Source: Erysipelothrix anatis
GTDB taxonomy: Bacteria > Bacillota_I > Bacilli_A > Erysipelotrichales > Erysipelotrichaceae
Length of the DNA: 55,581 bases
NCBI RefSeq assembly: GCF_009828745.1
Contig: NZ_WTSX01000016.1
Location: 1 to 55,581, forward strand
Direction: 5' to 3'
The notes under the pieces were generated by a model. The model saw only the letters and a list, made by a program, of their open reading frames with translations, did not search any database and was not told the DNA's origin. The first letter of the stretch is position 1, and every line of letters starts with the position of its first letter. This document shows, one piece after another, positions 1-9,287 of the stretch. The position numbers and the translations under genes are program-made.

Positions 1-91
1 CTCCTTTGATAATTTTAGATAGTTTGCAGACTACACTTAAATATTATCAAATGGAGGTTTAAAACAGAATACATCGCTAAAGCTATAATCG

Positions 92-118
92 AACCCCCAG
101 ACTATCTGGGGGTTTTAA
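92..118 (+). terminator. Intrinsic terminator, probably of a gene left of the window
   Basis: A 9-bp stem (AACCCCCAG at 92-100 against CTGGGGGTT at 106-114) is followed by a short T run. No gene is visible in bases 1-91, so it most likely ends a plus-strand unit that begins off the left edge. Confidence 0.7.
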
Positions 119-128
119 AATGCACAAG

Positions 129-160
129 AAAGCTACAGACTGATGATCTGTAGCTTTTGT
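129..160. terminator. Bidirectional terminator after the small WxL gene
   Basis: AAGCTACAG at 130-138 pairs with CTGTAGCTT at 148-156. The T-rich flank is stronger on the plus strand (TTGTTTTG), but the hairpin also sits just 3' of the minus-strand WxL gene that ends at 171, so it probably serves both directions. Confidence 0.6.
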
Positions 161-170
161 TTTGACAATT

Positions 171-857
171 TTAAGGTGTTTGGATAAGATTCCATGTAAT
201 TGTGGCATTATAGTTTCCAACACGGGCATCGCGAGTATCAAGGTTTAGCGTAACTTTATCATTTGACTTTGAGTCTTGTGCAAGCCATGTTGTAATCCAG
301 GTACCCATACCGTGATCGGTATCGGCATTCATAATGTCAACAAAGTTGTTGTCTTTACTTGAAGTGAGTTCAATTTTATTTGATGTGACAGGAGCATTTT
401 TATCGAGCGTATCTCCAGTTTTAACTGCACCATTTTCAAGCACGAGTTTGGCATTTGGAAGTACATGCGTACCATTGGTAAATTCACCAAGGCTTGCTTG
501 AAGATTCCATCCTTGCCCTGTTCCACGAACGTCTGTAACCTGTACAAATGGTTTCTGAGTTGTTGAATTCATCGTTGTCACTTTACGTGTTAACTTTTGT
601 TCACCGAATGAAATCTGCGGTACATAGTCAATGGTTAAAGGACCAATATTCCCTGTACCTTCACCCCCATCGCCTGGTTCGAGCGGTTTCGTTGGATCGG
701 TAGGATCGACTGGCTTCACAGGCTCTGTTGGTGTTTCAGCAACAAACTCAACGCCAACATTAGATGTGGCCGTTGTTGCATTGTTTTCATCAGCGAAGAC
801 CGCGGTTGGCACCATTAAAGCGATAACCAACGCTGGTATAAGTAATTTCTTTTTCAT
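171..857 (-). CDS. Small WxL-domain cell-surface protein
   Basis: Secreted protein of 228 residues that should bind the cell wall non-covalently. A signal peptide covers residues 1-22, then comes a Pro/Thr-rich linker (about 43-63), then the C-terminal WxL domain with both hallmark motifs: W117-N-L119 and W222-N-L224, six residues from the C terminus. WxL domains are known to bind peptidoglycan and to work in complexes with WxL-interacting proteins. It is the last gene of a three-gene minus-strand cluster with the large WxL gene and the WxL-interacting gene upstream. A GAGGAG site lies 8 bases before the ATG. The ligand is unknown. Family call is confident; role in adhesion or matrix binding is inferred. 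Confidence 0.9.
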   Translation of the reverse strand: MKKKLLIPALVIALMVPTAVFADENNATTATSNVGVEFVAETPTEPVKPVDPTDPTKPLEPGDGGEGTGNIGPLTIDYVPQISFGEQKLTRKVTTMNSTTQKPFVQVTDVRGTGQGWNLQASLGEFTNGTHVLPNAKLVLENGAVKTGDTLDKNAPVTSNKIELTSSKDNNFVDIMNADTDHGMGTWITTWLAQDSKSNDKVTLNLDTRDARVGNYNATITWNLIQTP

Positions 858-998
858 ATTTATTTCTCCTCTATCGTTTTACTATCATAATTTAATGCTA
901 AGTTAATTATAATTTTCATCTGTTTTTTTATGTGGTATATGTCATGAACCGATTTGTATTTGTAATGAAACATTGTTTTTTCACAAGTGATTTGTTCA

Positions 999-3602
999 TT
1001 ACTTATATGTCAAAATCCACTCCAATTCGGCAGTATATCCGGTATTCGCGTAAATACCATTAGGACCACCCAATTGCATAAGCACACCTAAGTCGTTAGC
1101 AAAATCCAGTTCGGTTACAGCATCGTAATTTTCAGGTGTTTCATAGACAACAATCGGTCTATTATTGATGACATTGCCGTTATGTTGGGCATTCTTTTTA
1201 AAGATTAGGCTATCATGAAGGACTGAATTACGTCCGGATGTATCTGTAAGTTCTTGTTTTGCACGAACTTCAAGTTTCCATCCTGTTCGTTCATACCGAG
1301 TATCTTCGACTCGTAGCGTCATTGTATCGTGACGTGCATGTGTTCCAGCAGTATTTCGAATATCAACGTCACCGAATTGAATGGTCTTTGGATAGTGTGT
1401 CAAATCAACACTTCCGTAAATGGTATAATCAAGTACCTCAACGATTTCAAAGCGTCCATCTTTGATAGTTATCGTATGATAATCAACTCCTAATGGCTGA
1501 TCCAGTTTTGCATAGTATCGGCCGTTGGTATCCGCATTCCCTTCAATGACTTGGTTGCCATTGTAGTTGAAGGTGATCGCAGCATTTGGATTTGTTTTGA
1601 AATCTATGATGTTTTGGTCATCACCACTATGATTTTGAAACATAACATGACCCATTGCATAGGTGGCACGACCATTAAAAATACCTGTTTCAATCTTATT
1701 TGAACCTTCGTGAGGAACAAATGTGTTACGAATGATATTTATGCTGTTATCGGTTCCGACTGTAAATTCTAAGGTACCCGTACTGTTATCCTTGTTAAAA
1801 ATCCGAATATCAGCGGATGTTGTTGAATCACTGTCATTCCACAAGTTAATTTGTTGCGTCGTAACTTCAATGGTTGGTGTTTTCTTAGTATTTAATAAAG
1901 CCATTTTGTGATTTCCATCAGCAATAAACCAACTTGGTTTCGTTCCATCATTCACAATTTTTATATGCTTTTCCACATCGAAGATGCCGATTATTTCTTT
2001 ATCATCAATAATTAGATTGACTCTTGCATTTTTGGACTCAAACTCTTTCGCTGTAATCATATGGTATTTTGAAACGGTCCCAGCATTACCTTCTGAGTCA
2101 ACCAGAATGTCTGAATCTTCAATCATGAATTTTTTTGCGACACTGACTGCACCGATTCTAGAATCATTCGAATCTGCCCAAATGTTACTATTGGTTATCG
2201 TTAGATTTCCCATTGTGCTAATGGCTTCTCGGTTTATTTTTGCAGCTTGCATATTAACTGTGGAATTGTTGATGACCATATCACTGCGGGATTTCATCAT
2301 ACCAGCATATGCGTAGTCAATATTAAGGTTGACTGTTGAGTTGTCAATGACAAGACCTTGAGAGTATGGTGTTGATTCTGAAGTTTGATCGATAACATCA
2401 GGAGATGTGTAATCGGCTTCAATTGTAACCGTCGAACCATCGACAATTTCGATACGATTTTTGGCTGTCAAAGCTTGCCACGAGCGGTTACTGCTTATGT
2501 AGACATTTGACTGACTAATAATCATTTCATCCGTTAGAACAATCGCAGATGTTCGCGTGTACGAGTTTATGACAACATTCAGATTTGCACCCTTCATCGT
2601 CAAGATTCCTGTTTGAATAATCGAAACTGTACTTGCATCATATGCTGTCACAATTTCGATATCTAAACTTGAATTTGGTTTTAAATCCATTGATTTCGAG
2701 TATATGGCACGGTAGTCTGAACTTATTTTTGTACTTGAGCCTTCTTCAAAGACAAGTGCTGTTGTAGCTGAATTAAATGTAGGGCCATTCTTGGATGAGA
2801 AGTCAGTAATGACATTATCACCATAGAAGTTAATCTCAAGTGCACGAGCTAACTCCTGGGAATAACCAGATTTCATTGTTGCAGTAAAGTTGTTTAAGAC
2901 AACTTTACCTTTTAAGTTATGTACTAAGGTTGTTCCAGTAAATGAAACATTTTCATATATAAACGTTGTATTGTCATAACCCGAATACATTAATCCATAT
3001 TTATTGTATGTTGAGATGTTCATGTTTCGAAAGTGCATTGTTGTAGGCGTTGCATTCTTTGCTTTAAATGCGTATGTAAAGAAATCGTCATTTTCACGAG
3101 CAGTTAGGCTATGATATTCACCCGTTACCGGATCTCTTCCATCAAGGACAAAGCTATAGCCTTCAGGAACCGTCAAACTCTTGCTCACTACAAAGTCTTG
3201 ACTCATATAGTAAGTATCATAGACTCCATTTCCACGGTTTGTCACTAATGTATAAAGTTCGTCGAATGAGTTCACTACTACTTCATTTTCTTTTAGCGTC
3301 AGTACTTCTATTTCCGCTGATACAGGAGTCTCCACTTCATGATTTAGAATAGCTTGTTCTGTCACTTCATCATTATCAATACTATCTTGCGATACTTCTT
3401 GGTCAACTGTAATGGGTGCCTCAGGTTGTGGCTCAGTAGGTGCTAAAGGTTGAGATGTCACATCTCCACTATTTATAGTCGTTGTGTAGACTTTAGTCTC
3501 TTCGGCACTAATGTTTGTCGTTTGCCCTGCTGTAAATATGAGGGTGAGAACTAAAGTTGCACTCAATGCTAAAAGTGTAATTCGTTTTAGAATTTTGTTC
3601 AT
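999..3602 (-). CDS. Large WxL surface protein with a beta-helix-like central region
   Basis: Secreted protein of 867 residues. Residues 1-33 form a signal peptide, followed by a Thr/Glu/Pro-rich stretch. About residues 120-560 are made of short, Asn/Thr/Ser-rich strands of the kind 'NSTVN', 'NSNIW', 'ESKNARV', which is typical of pectate-lyase-like right-handed beta-helices. The C terminus is a WxL-type domain with motifs W775-K-L777 and W862-I-L864. No polysaccharide-lyase active site could be recognised, so a binding role is as likely as an enzymatic one. It starts 25 bases after the WxL-interacting gene and has an AAGGAG site before its ATG. The cluster resembles the csc loci of lactobacilli and enterococci. 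Confidence 0.85.
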   Translation of the reverse strand: MNKILKRITLLALSATLVLTLIFTAGQTTNISAEETKVYTTTINSGDVTSQPLAPTEPQPEAPITVDQEVSQDSIDNDEVTEQAILNHEVETPVSAEIEVLTLKENEVVVNSFDELYTLVTNRGNGVYDTYYMSQDFVVSKSLTVPEGYSFVLDGRDPVTGEYHSLTARENDDFFTYAFKAKNATPTTMHFRNMNISTYNKYGLMYSGYDNTTFIYENVSFTGTTLVHNLKGKVVLNNFTATMKSGYSQELARALEINFYGDNVITDFSSKNGPTFNSATTALVFEEGSSTKISSDYRAIYSKSMDLKPNSSLDIEIVTAYDASTVSIIQTGILTMKGANLNVVINSYTRTSAIVLTDEMIISQSNVYISSNRSWQALTAKNRIEIVDGSTVTIEADYTSPDVIDQTSESTPYSQGLVIDNSTVNLNIDYAYAGMMKSRSDMVINNSTVNMQAAKINREAISTMGNLTITNSNIWADSNDSRIGAVSVAKKFMIEDSDILVDSEGNAGTVSKYHMITAKEFESKNARVNLIIDDKEIIGIFDVEKHIKIVNDGTKPSWFIADGNHKMALLNTKKTPTIEVTTQQINLWNDSDSTTSADIRIFNKDNSTGTLEFTVGTDNSINIIRNTFVPHEGSNKIETGIFNGRATYAMGHVMFQNHSGDDQNIIDFKTNPNAAITFNYNGNQVIEGNADTNGRYYAKLDQPLGVDYHTITIKDGRFEIVEVLDYTIYGSVDLTHYPKTIQFGDVDIRNTAGTHARHDTMTLRVEDTRYERTGWKLEVRAKQELTDTSGRNSVLHDSLIFKKNAQHNGNVINNRPIVVYETPENYDAVTELDFANDLGVLMQLGGPNGIYANTGYTAELEWILTYK

Positions 3603-3627
3603 ATGACATCTCCTTTTTCAATATTTA

Positions 3628-4659
3628 TCAATGTGATGTTTGATTCTCCTTGTCATTATGGCGTTTCCATAATAGGAAGAAGATAATCATGAGCATGACG
3701 CCCATAATACCTAGTAAAATCCATGTTAGTATGTTTGCATTTTGTTCAAAACTGACGACATCGTCATTGATTGACGCTGATGCATCTTCAGATACTGTAA
3801 ATGTATCTTTAAAGTGCCATACATCAGACTCATGTTTAATCTCTAAATCAATGGCATAAGTACCTGCATCAATCGTTTGGCGATCTCCAGTGTATACAAC
3901 ATTAAAGTTCGTATTCGGTGCGATAGATCCATTCTTCTTATCAACCATACCAACAACTTTTCCCGTTTTTGTATCACTGATACTTCCATGAAGTGAAACA
4001 CCATTCATCAAGACTGGTTGATCGTTTTGAATAACGGACACAAAATGTGCATCCAAATCAATCACATCAATATCTGTCTTTACATAATTTAAATTTGATT
4101 TAATTGGTGTGTCGTGCATTCTCGTTTGTAATCCAAGTGTATACGCAACCCGGTTGTTTAACGTAACACCTGAGGCGTTTGATGTATCCTTATTATTTAA
4201 GGTATCTGCAATGACTGTAATGCCTCCCAGACGAATTCCTTCAAAATCTACGTCTGTCGTGTCAATGTCAATGTAGATATTTTCTGTTGCATGAGGTGCA
4301 ACTTCAATCTGTTCCTCACGTAGTGTTGCAAAGCTTGTAAGTGGTGTGCTTAATGAAGCATCTGGCGCTTTTACTGTACTAAACTGTTTCATAGCATTAT
4401 TGTTTGTTGTTGCATCAACCAGACTAACAGTCGCATTCATCGGTTCATCACCTTGATTTATAATTTCGATTGTGAGTGTTTGTTTCGTGTTTGGTTTTAA
4501 ATCGAGATCGAAATAACCAACATTTTGATTTATTTGATTTTCAGGAATGATTGGATTGATGCTAAATTTATCGTATGCATCTGCGCGTACAATGTTAATT
4601 TGGGTGACCATAATGAGCATCGTTAGAATCATTGCCATTATTGTTTTATTTTTTTTCAT
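3628..4659 (-). CDS. WxL-interacting protein (DUF916/DUF3324)
   Basis: Membrane-anchored surface protein of 343 residues. A signal peptide (about 1-26) is followed by two immunoglobulin-like domains matching the DUF916 (peptidoglycan-binding, about 30-150) and DUF3324 (about 160-290) architecture of WxLIP proteins. A C-terminal transmembrane helix (about 308-330) ends in a basic tail (KRHNDKENQ). In enterococci such proteins bind WxL proteins and help to display them. It is the promoter-proximal gene of the WxL cluster, with GAGGTAA before the ATG. The LPXTG component often present in csc clusters is not seen here. Family assignment is strong; partners are inferred from the two downstream WxL genes. 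Confidence 0.88.
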   Translation of the reverse strand: MKKNKTIMAMILTMLIMVTQINIVRADAYDKFSINPIIPENQINQNVGYFDLDLKPNTKQTLTIEIINQGDEPMNATVSLVDATTNNNAMKQFSTVKAPDASLSTPLTSFATLREEQIEVAPHATENIYIDIDTTDVDFEGIRLGGITVIADTLNNKDTSNASGVTLNNRVAYTLGLQTRMHDTPIKSNLNYVKTDIDVIDLDAHFVSVIQNDQPVLMNGVSLHGSISDTKTGKVVGMVDKKNGSIAPNTNFNVVYTGDRQTIDAGTYAIDLEIKHESDVWHFKDTFTVSEDASASINDDVVSFEQNANILTWILLGIMGVMLMIIFFLLWKRHNDKENQTSH

Positions 4660-4883
4660 ATTCGTTACCTCGACCTTTCAATTGCTCTCCATTCACGAAA
4701 CTTTAATATGTTAATATTTCGTTCACTAAATCGATTGCAAGCACATAATATCAATTTATACGGTTTTATGTAGTCGATGTCATTAATGCACGCATTTATG
4801 TAATTAATGACAATATTTTTCTTATGTAAGCGCAACTCAATATTTTCCAAACAAAACACATTCTATTTGAATTAAACAAATAA

Positions 4884-4908
4884 AAAGGACTTCCCGAAGG
4901 AAGTCCTT
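4884..4908 (-). terminator. Terminator of the gatZ-like gene
   Basis: A 10-bp stem (AAGGACTTCC at 4885-4894, GGAAGTCCTT at 4899-4908) with a CGAA loop. On the minus strand it is followed by TTTATT, directly after the stop at 4916. The 255 bases between the two minus-strand genes (4660-4915) otherwise show no convincing gene. Confidence 0.85.
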
Positions 4909-4915
4909 GATTATA

Positions 4916-6217
4916 CTAAGCTTCTAATTCATCAACGTGTGTTGCGAATTGGTAGTCATCTAAGTAAAGTTTAACGTAGTCTTTAATCAATGACAATGGA
5001 TCGTTAGATACTTTACCATCTTTAATACGACGGTATTGGTATGGCATGTATTGTGATAACAATGTCATTGGGATTGGTGTTGCTTCTAAGTTTGCAACTA
5101 GTTTATTGATGGCAGCTTGAACTGCTGGTGTTGGCAAGTAGTAACGTGCACGGTCTGAGTAGCTATATTTACGTTTGATTGCAAGTTCAGCGTCTGTTCC
5201 GTGGTAGTGTTTTTGCCAGTTTCCTGGGCTTGCTAACATCGTTTCTTCAAGAACATCAATGAAACGTGAAGGGTCTGTTGTAATTTGATCTTCAATGTGT
5301 GAAAGGGCAAATAACGCTTCACGTAAAGCAAATGTCAATGCTGGTCCTACTTTGAGGATTGCAATTCCATCTTCAACCATTTCACGTAAGTGTTCTGGTG
5401 TTTGGTAATCTGTTGAGTGTCCTTCGAATACAAAGTTATCAAACTCATCACGTAATGTTGCAGTTAAGACTTTGGCATTTTCGCGGTTATATTGGAAGAG
5501 GTCTTCATCTCCAAACTCAACTCCAGGTTGAACAACAATACCAATTACAGCATCAAATACTTTTTCAACACCATATTCTGTAAATGTCTCTTTAAAGACA
5601 CGGTATGTCTCTTTAAAGTCTTCTGGGCTTGTAACTGCTAATGTTTCTTCTTTTTCTTGAGCTCCTCCTGGGATTGGAACTTCACTACCAATAATGAATG
5701 CTGGGAAGATTGCATCTGGGTTTTCTTTTAAGAGTTCATCATAAGCTTCTAATGATGCTTTAGCCATGATTGCAGAACGACGCGCAATCGTTTCATTTGA
5801 TAACATTTCAGTTGTGCTATCATCCGCAACACGCATTGATGTATCCAAGTGGATTTTTGTGAATCCTGCACGAACATAGTCATAAACAAGTTCAACTGCA
5901 TTTTTCATTGCTTCGTCTTCGTTTAAGTCTGTCCATGTTAGAGGACCTAAGTGGTCTCCACCTAAGATAATACGTGACTTGTCATAACCTACTTTGTCCG
6001 CTAAACCGTAAACAAATTCACGGTAATCTGCAGGTTTCATGCCTGTATATCCACCAAATTGGTTAACTTGGTTCGCTGTTGCTTCAATAACTACTGATGA
6101 GTTGTGTTCTTCTGCGAATTCTAATGTAGCTTCAAGTACAAGATCACTCGCTGTACATGCTGAATAAACCCCAACTGGGCGTTTATTGCTTAATAAAAAC
6201 AATGGATTTTTTTTCAT
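4916..6217 (-). CDS. gatZ: GatZ/KbaZ-type tagatose-bisphosphate aldolase subunit
   Basis: Cytosolic TIM-barrel protein of 433 residues that matches the non-catalytic GatZ/KbaZ partner of class II tagatose-1,6-bisphosphate aldolase across its whole length, including 'GGDHLGP' and 'KIHLDTSM'. In enterobacteria these proteins stabilise and activate the catalytic subunit GatY/KbaY in galactitol, N-acetylgalactosamine or tagatose breakdown. An ATG 36 bases upstream (6253) is open in frame, but the start at 6217 is preferred because GAGGTG lies just before it and the length then fits the family. No gatY, PTS or kinase gene is nearby, which is unusual, so the actual substrate and partner are unknown. 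Confidence 0.85.
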   Translation of the reverse strand: MKKNPLFLLSNKRPVGVYSACTASDLVLEATLEFAEEHNSSVVIEATANQVNQFGGYTGMKPADYREFVYGLADKVGYDKSRIILGGDHLGPLTWTDLNEDEAMKNAVELVYDYVRAGFTKIHLDTSMRVADDSTTEMLSNETIARRSAIMAKASLEAYDELLKENPDAIFPAFIIGSEVPIPGGAQEKEETLAVTSPEDFKETYRVFKETFTEYGVEKVFDAVIGIVVQPGVEFGDEDLFQYNRENAKVLTATLRDEFDNFVFEGHSTDYQTPEHLREMVEDGIAILKVGPALTFALREALFALSHIEDQITTDPSRFIDVLEETMLASPGNWQKHYHGTDAELAIKRKYSYSDRARYYLPTPAVQAAINKLVANLEATPIPMTLLSQYMPYQYRRIKDGKVSNDPLSLIKDYVKLYLDDYQFATHVDELEA

Positions 6218-6412
6218 ACTTTCACCTCGTACTTTAATTTTAGCACAGTTCAATTTGCACTATGTTGTGGTAAATAATAGGGTTGTTGCATTTTTCGACA
6301 TAAAATGCGATTTTGTCATTAAAAATTCAAAAGCGTGAATCTTTTTTACTATTTCGGATAATGCATTTAATTCAGTGACATGATATAAATAAGTTAGAAA
6401 TGGAGTGATACT

Positions 6413-7627
6413 ATGTTATGGATTAAAAATGTTTTACTGGAAAAAGGCTATGTTAAGCATGCTTCCCTCGGTTACAAAACTAAGACAACACTCAGTGTCT
6501 TGGGAATTGAGAATGGAAAAATTGCTGTCATTTCTGATTACTTGCCAGATGATGCAACGGATGTTGTAGATGCACAGGGATATCTCGCAATTCCCAGTCT
6601 TGTAGACAATCATATTCACTTAGATAAAGGTCATCTTGGTGGTCCATGGCAAGCAGTGGTTCCCATGTATTCAGTCGCAGACCGAATCCGTGAAGAAGAA
6701 GCCTTCTTGGAATCTTTTTTGGTAGATACGCCTCAACGAGCACAAGCTTTAATTGATCTTTTTGGTGGTTATGGTGCAACGTTTCTTCGGGTTCAAGTCA
6801 ACGTAGATCCAGTCATTGGACTGCAAAACCTGCAGTGCATTCGCGAAGTATTAGAAAACAATGCTGACCGTTTGGACTATGAACTTGTCGCTTTCCCCCA
6901 ACACGGTACACTTGCAACTGAAAATGACAAATGGTTAACACAAGCCATGCAAGAGCCCGGTGTTAATGTAATTGGCGGTCTCGACCCTGCTACAATTGAT
7001 CGTGATATTGATGCATCGTTACAGGTATTGTTTGACCTTGCACAAACATATAATAAAGAGATTGACATCCATCTACACGATCACGGCACACTCGGTATTT
7101 TCGAAATCGAAAAAATTGCAGATTTTACCGAAAAATATGGCTTAGCAGGACGTGTTCAAGTTAGTCATGCCTACGCATTGGGTGATGTTCCTCTAGAAAT
7201 AGTTGCAACACTGGCACAACGGTTGGCGACATTAGACATAGCAATTAACACTACTGTTCCGATTGATACTTCAGCGCCACATATTCCGACACTTCAAAAT
7301 GCTGGAGTTCGGGTTCATGTTATTAACGATAATATCAACGATCATTGGAGTCCCTTTGGAACCGGTGATCTTATTCAGCGTGCAAGCCGTGCTGCTGAGC
7401 GTTTTAATCTCACTGATGAAATCGCACTGTCTCAATCATTAGGGCTTGTAACAAAAGGGAAAACACCGCTCTCGCCTTCTGGTGAGATGCTTTGGCCTAA
7501 GATTGGTGATTGCGCAAATATTCTCTTTATCAAAGCTGAATCTTCGGCACACGCTATCGCACGGATTCCTCAAGATCGTGTATTGATGTTCAAAGGAACC
7601 CTTATGACGCATCATTTCGAGAAATAA
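6413..7627 (+). CDS. Amidohydrolase of the cytosine-deaminase type
   Basis: Metal-dependent amidohydrolase of 404 residues. It carries the HxH metal site near residue 67 (NHIHLDKG), a second His cluster (DIHLHDHG), the following His (VSHAYALG) and the late metal-binding Asp region (NDNINDHWSPFGTGD). This order is that of cytosine deaminase (CodA) and related aminohydrolases of pyrimidines, purines and triazines. A GGAG site lies before the ATG at 6413. It stands alone, pointing toward a purine permease gene on the opposite strand, which fits nucleobase salvage. Substrate cannot be fixed from sequence alone: cytosine, isoguanine or another N-heterocycle are possible. Confidence 0.8.
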   Translation: MLWIKNVLLEKGYVKHASLGYKTKTTLSVLGIENGKIAVISDYLPDDATDVVDAQGYLAIPSLVDNHIHLDKGHLGGPWQAVVPMYSVADRIREEEAFLESFLVDTPQRAQALIDLFGGYGATFLRVQVNVDPVIGLQNLQCIREVLENNADRLDYELVAFPQHGTLATENDKWLTQAMQEPGVNVIGGLDPATIDRDIDASLQVLFDLAQTYNKEIDIHLHDHGTLGIFEIEKIADFTEKYGLAGRVQVSHAYALGDVPLEIVATLAQRLATLDIAINTTVPIDTSAPHIPTLQNAGVRVHVINDNINDHWSPFGTGDLIQRASRAAERFNLTDEIALSQSLGLVTKGKTPLSPSGEMLWPKIGDCANILFIKAESSAHAIARIPQDRVLMFKGTLMTHHFEK

Positions 7628-7642
7628 TACCCTCATCCAAAG

Positions 7643-7665
7643 AGTATCTACGGATACTTTTTTAT
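7643..7665 (+). terminator. Terminator of the amidohydrolase gene
   Basis: A short stem (AGTATC at 7643-7648, GATACT at 7653-7658) is followed by TTTTTTATT on the plus strand, 16 bases after the stop codon. Confidence 0.6.
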
Positions 7666-7681
7666 TGTCATTTTTAATAAT

Positions 7682-7715
7682 AAAAAAACCTCTAATGTGG
7701 CACCATTAGAGGTTT
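7682..7715. terminator. Bidirectional terminator between convergent genes
   Basis: A perfect 12-bp stem (AAACCTCTAATG at 7686-7697, CATTAGAGGTTT at 7704-7715) with a 6-base loop. The minus-strand transcript ends in a T run (TTTTTTA), so it terminates the purine permease gene and backs up the amidohydrolase terminator. Confidence 0.85.
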
Positions 7716-7758
7716 ATGTTTTTATAAGGAATTAAGACATGCTAGCAACAAAAGAATA

Positions 7759-9120
7759 TTATTTTAATGCCTCTAGAATAAAGTTCATCATGAATAGCGC
7801 AGTTGAGATGTAGACAATTGGATGGACATTACGTGCTCGACCTTTCGCTACTTCAACAATAATATAAGCCATAAATCCAAATGCTAAACCATTTGAAATA
7901 CTGTATGTAAGGACCGTCATGACAACTGTAAAGAATGCAGGCACTGCCGTTTCGAAATCACTCCATTGAACGTCCCCAAACGAAGCACTCATTAAGATTC
8001 CGACAACAATCAATGCTGGTGCAGTCGCAGCAGCAGGTATTAACGAAACAACGGGTGCAAGGAAAATACTGAGTCCAAAACATATAGCAGTAACAACTGA
8101 TGTTAGACCAGTACGTCCACCCGCTTCAATTCCAGCAGAACTTTCTACAAAGGTTGTAGTATTTGAGGTACCAAAGATAGCCCCAACTGATGTTGCGATG
8201 GCATCAGCAAACATCGCTTTATCCATTTTTGAAGAAAAACCTTTGCCTTCTTCAAGTGCACGCTCATCTTCAGCTGTGAATATACCTGAACGACGACCTG
8301 TACCAATAAAAGTTCCGATTGTATCAAAAGTATCAGTAAGACTAAATGCAAAGACAATTGGGAATACTGTCATTAAACTATGGTTTGTAAAGAGGCTTAC
8401 AATCCCTTCATTTCCCAACGCTTTACCAAAGATACTGCCAAACTCTGTGAAGATTTCTCCAAAGCTCACAGTTTGCGCTGCGCCACCAAGATTAACAACT
8501 CCCATTGGGATACCAATTAATGTTGTAAGTACGATTCCAATAAGCATTGCGCCTTTAACTTTGCGAAGCATTAAGACAAGGATCAAGACCAATCCAATTA
8601 ATGCCAACAAGATGCTTGGGTCACTGAAATTCGAGAGTGCCGGAACGCCAGCTGTAAAGTTTACAAAGTTAATGTTCAAAAGGCCAATATAAGCAATGAA
8701 CAATCCAATACCAGCACCGATTGCTTGTTGCAATGTTTCTGGAATTGCTTTAATGATGTGTTTACGAATACGGGTGACAGTAATCAAGATATTAATGACA
8801 CCACATACAAATACAAGTGCTAATGCTTCGTAAGGTGTGAACCCCCCGATAATAACAACAGTATAGGTGAAGAATGCATTAAGTCCCATACCTGGTGCTT
8901 GTGCATACGGTACGTTTGCAAATAACCCCATAACCATGGTCCCTGTAATTGCTGCAAGTATCGTTGCAATGTAAACTCCGTTGATCGGTAATCCCGCTTC
9001 GGATAAGATCTGTGGGTTTACAAATAAAATGTAGGCCATCGTAAAGAAGGTTGTAATCCCTGCTAATACTTCTGTACCTACGGTTGTATTATTTTCTTTG
9101 AGTTTAAAGAATTTTTCCAT
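7759..9120 (-). CDS. NCS2-family purine permease (AzgA/PbuG-like)
   Basis: Polytopic membrane transporter of 453 residues with about 12-14 hydrophobic segments. It carries the family signatures 'QAPGMGLNAFFTYTVV' near residue 80 and 'ESSAGIEAGGRTGLTS' near residue 327, which are typical of the AzgA-like branch (hypoxanthine, guanine or adenine importers, proton-coupled). AGGGAGAAAG precedes the ATG. Its leader holds a purine riboswitch of the guanine/hypoxanthine class, so synthesis should stop when these bases are plentiful. Facing the amidohydrolase gene, it likely belongs to base salvage. Family is certain; substrate is inferred from the riboswitch. Confidence 0.92.
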   Translation of the reverse strand: MEKFFKLKENNTTVGTEVLAGITTFFTMAYILFVNPQILSEAGLPINGVYIATILAAITGTMVMGLFANVPYAQAPGMGLNAFFTYTVVIIGGFTPYEALALVFVCGVINILITVTRIRKHIIKAIPETLQQAIGAGIGLFIAYIGLLNINFVNFTAGVPALSNFSDPSILLALIGLVLILVLMLRKVKGAMLIGIVLTTLIGIPMGVVNLGGAAQTVSFGEIFTEFGSIFGKALGNEGIVSLFTNHSLMTVFPIVFAFSLTDTFDTIGTFIGTGRRSGIFTAEDERALEEGKGFSSKMDKAMFADAIATSVGAIFGTSNTTTFVESSAGIEAGGRTGLTSVVTAICFGLSIFLAPVVSLIPAAATAPALIVVGILMSASFGDVQWSDFETAVPAFFTVVMTVLTYSISNGLAFGFMAYIIVEVAKGRARNVHPIVYISTALFMMNFILEALK

Positions 9121-9163
9121 TTATTCTTTCTCCCTTTCGTCTCAAATGATTAAAAAACCAAAT

Positions 9164-9189
9164 AAAAAAGATCGGGAGAAAACGATCTT
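9164..9189 (-). terminator. Riboswitch-controlled terminator
   Basis: On the minus strand AAGATCG and CGATCTT form a 7-bp stem followed by TTTTTTATT. The competing antiterminator pairs 9194-9202 (GGTGAAAAC) with 9175-9183 (GTTTTCTCC) and would break this hairpin. Confidence 0.85.
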
Positions 9190-9197
9190 GAGAGTTT

Positions 9198-9273
9198 TCA
9201 CCACGATTGTCGATACATTTACGGTGTATCGGTAGAGACTACCCGACCATATTTCGGGTATTAAATTCGGCTA
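9198..9273 (-). promoter_or_regulatory. Purine riboswitch aptamer (guanine class)
   Basis: The minus strand folds as a purine aptamer. P2 is ACCCGA/TCGGGT with the conserved loop AATATGG, the junction reads GTCTCTACC, P3 is GATACA/TGTATC with loop CCGTAAA, and the 5' junction is TTTAAT. The discriminating base equivalent to C74 of the xpt riboswitch is a C (9209), which indicates guanine/hypoxanthine rather than adenine. P1 is CGAATT against AATCG, with one extra A. The first P1 pair is reversed (U-A instead of A-U). Together with the terminator at 9164-9189 it should switch the permease gene off when ligand is bound. Confidence 0.93.
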
Positions 9274-9287
9274 ATTAATACACTTAC

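Noticed and set aside
4665..4859. A 64-codon minus-strand frame upstream of the WxL-interacting gene
   Set aside because: Composition is Ile/Asn/Cys-rich and random-looking, it has no ribosome site, and it covers the probable promoter region of the WxL cluster.
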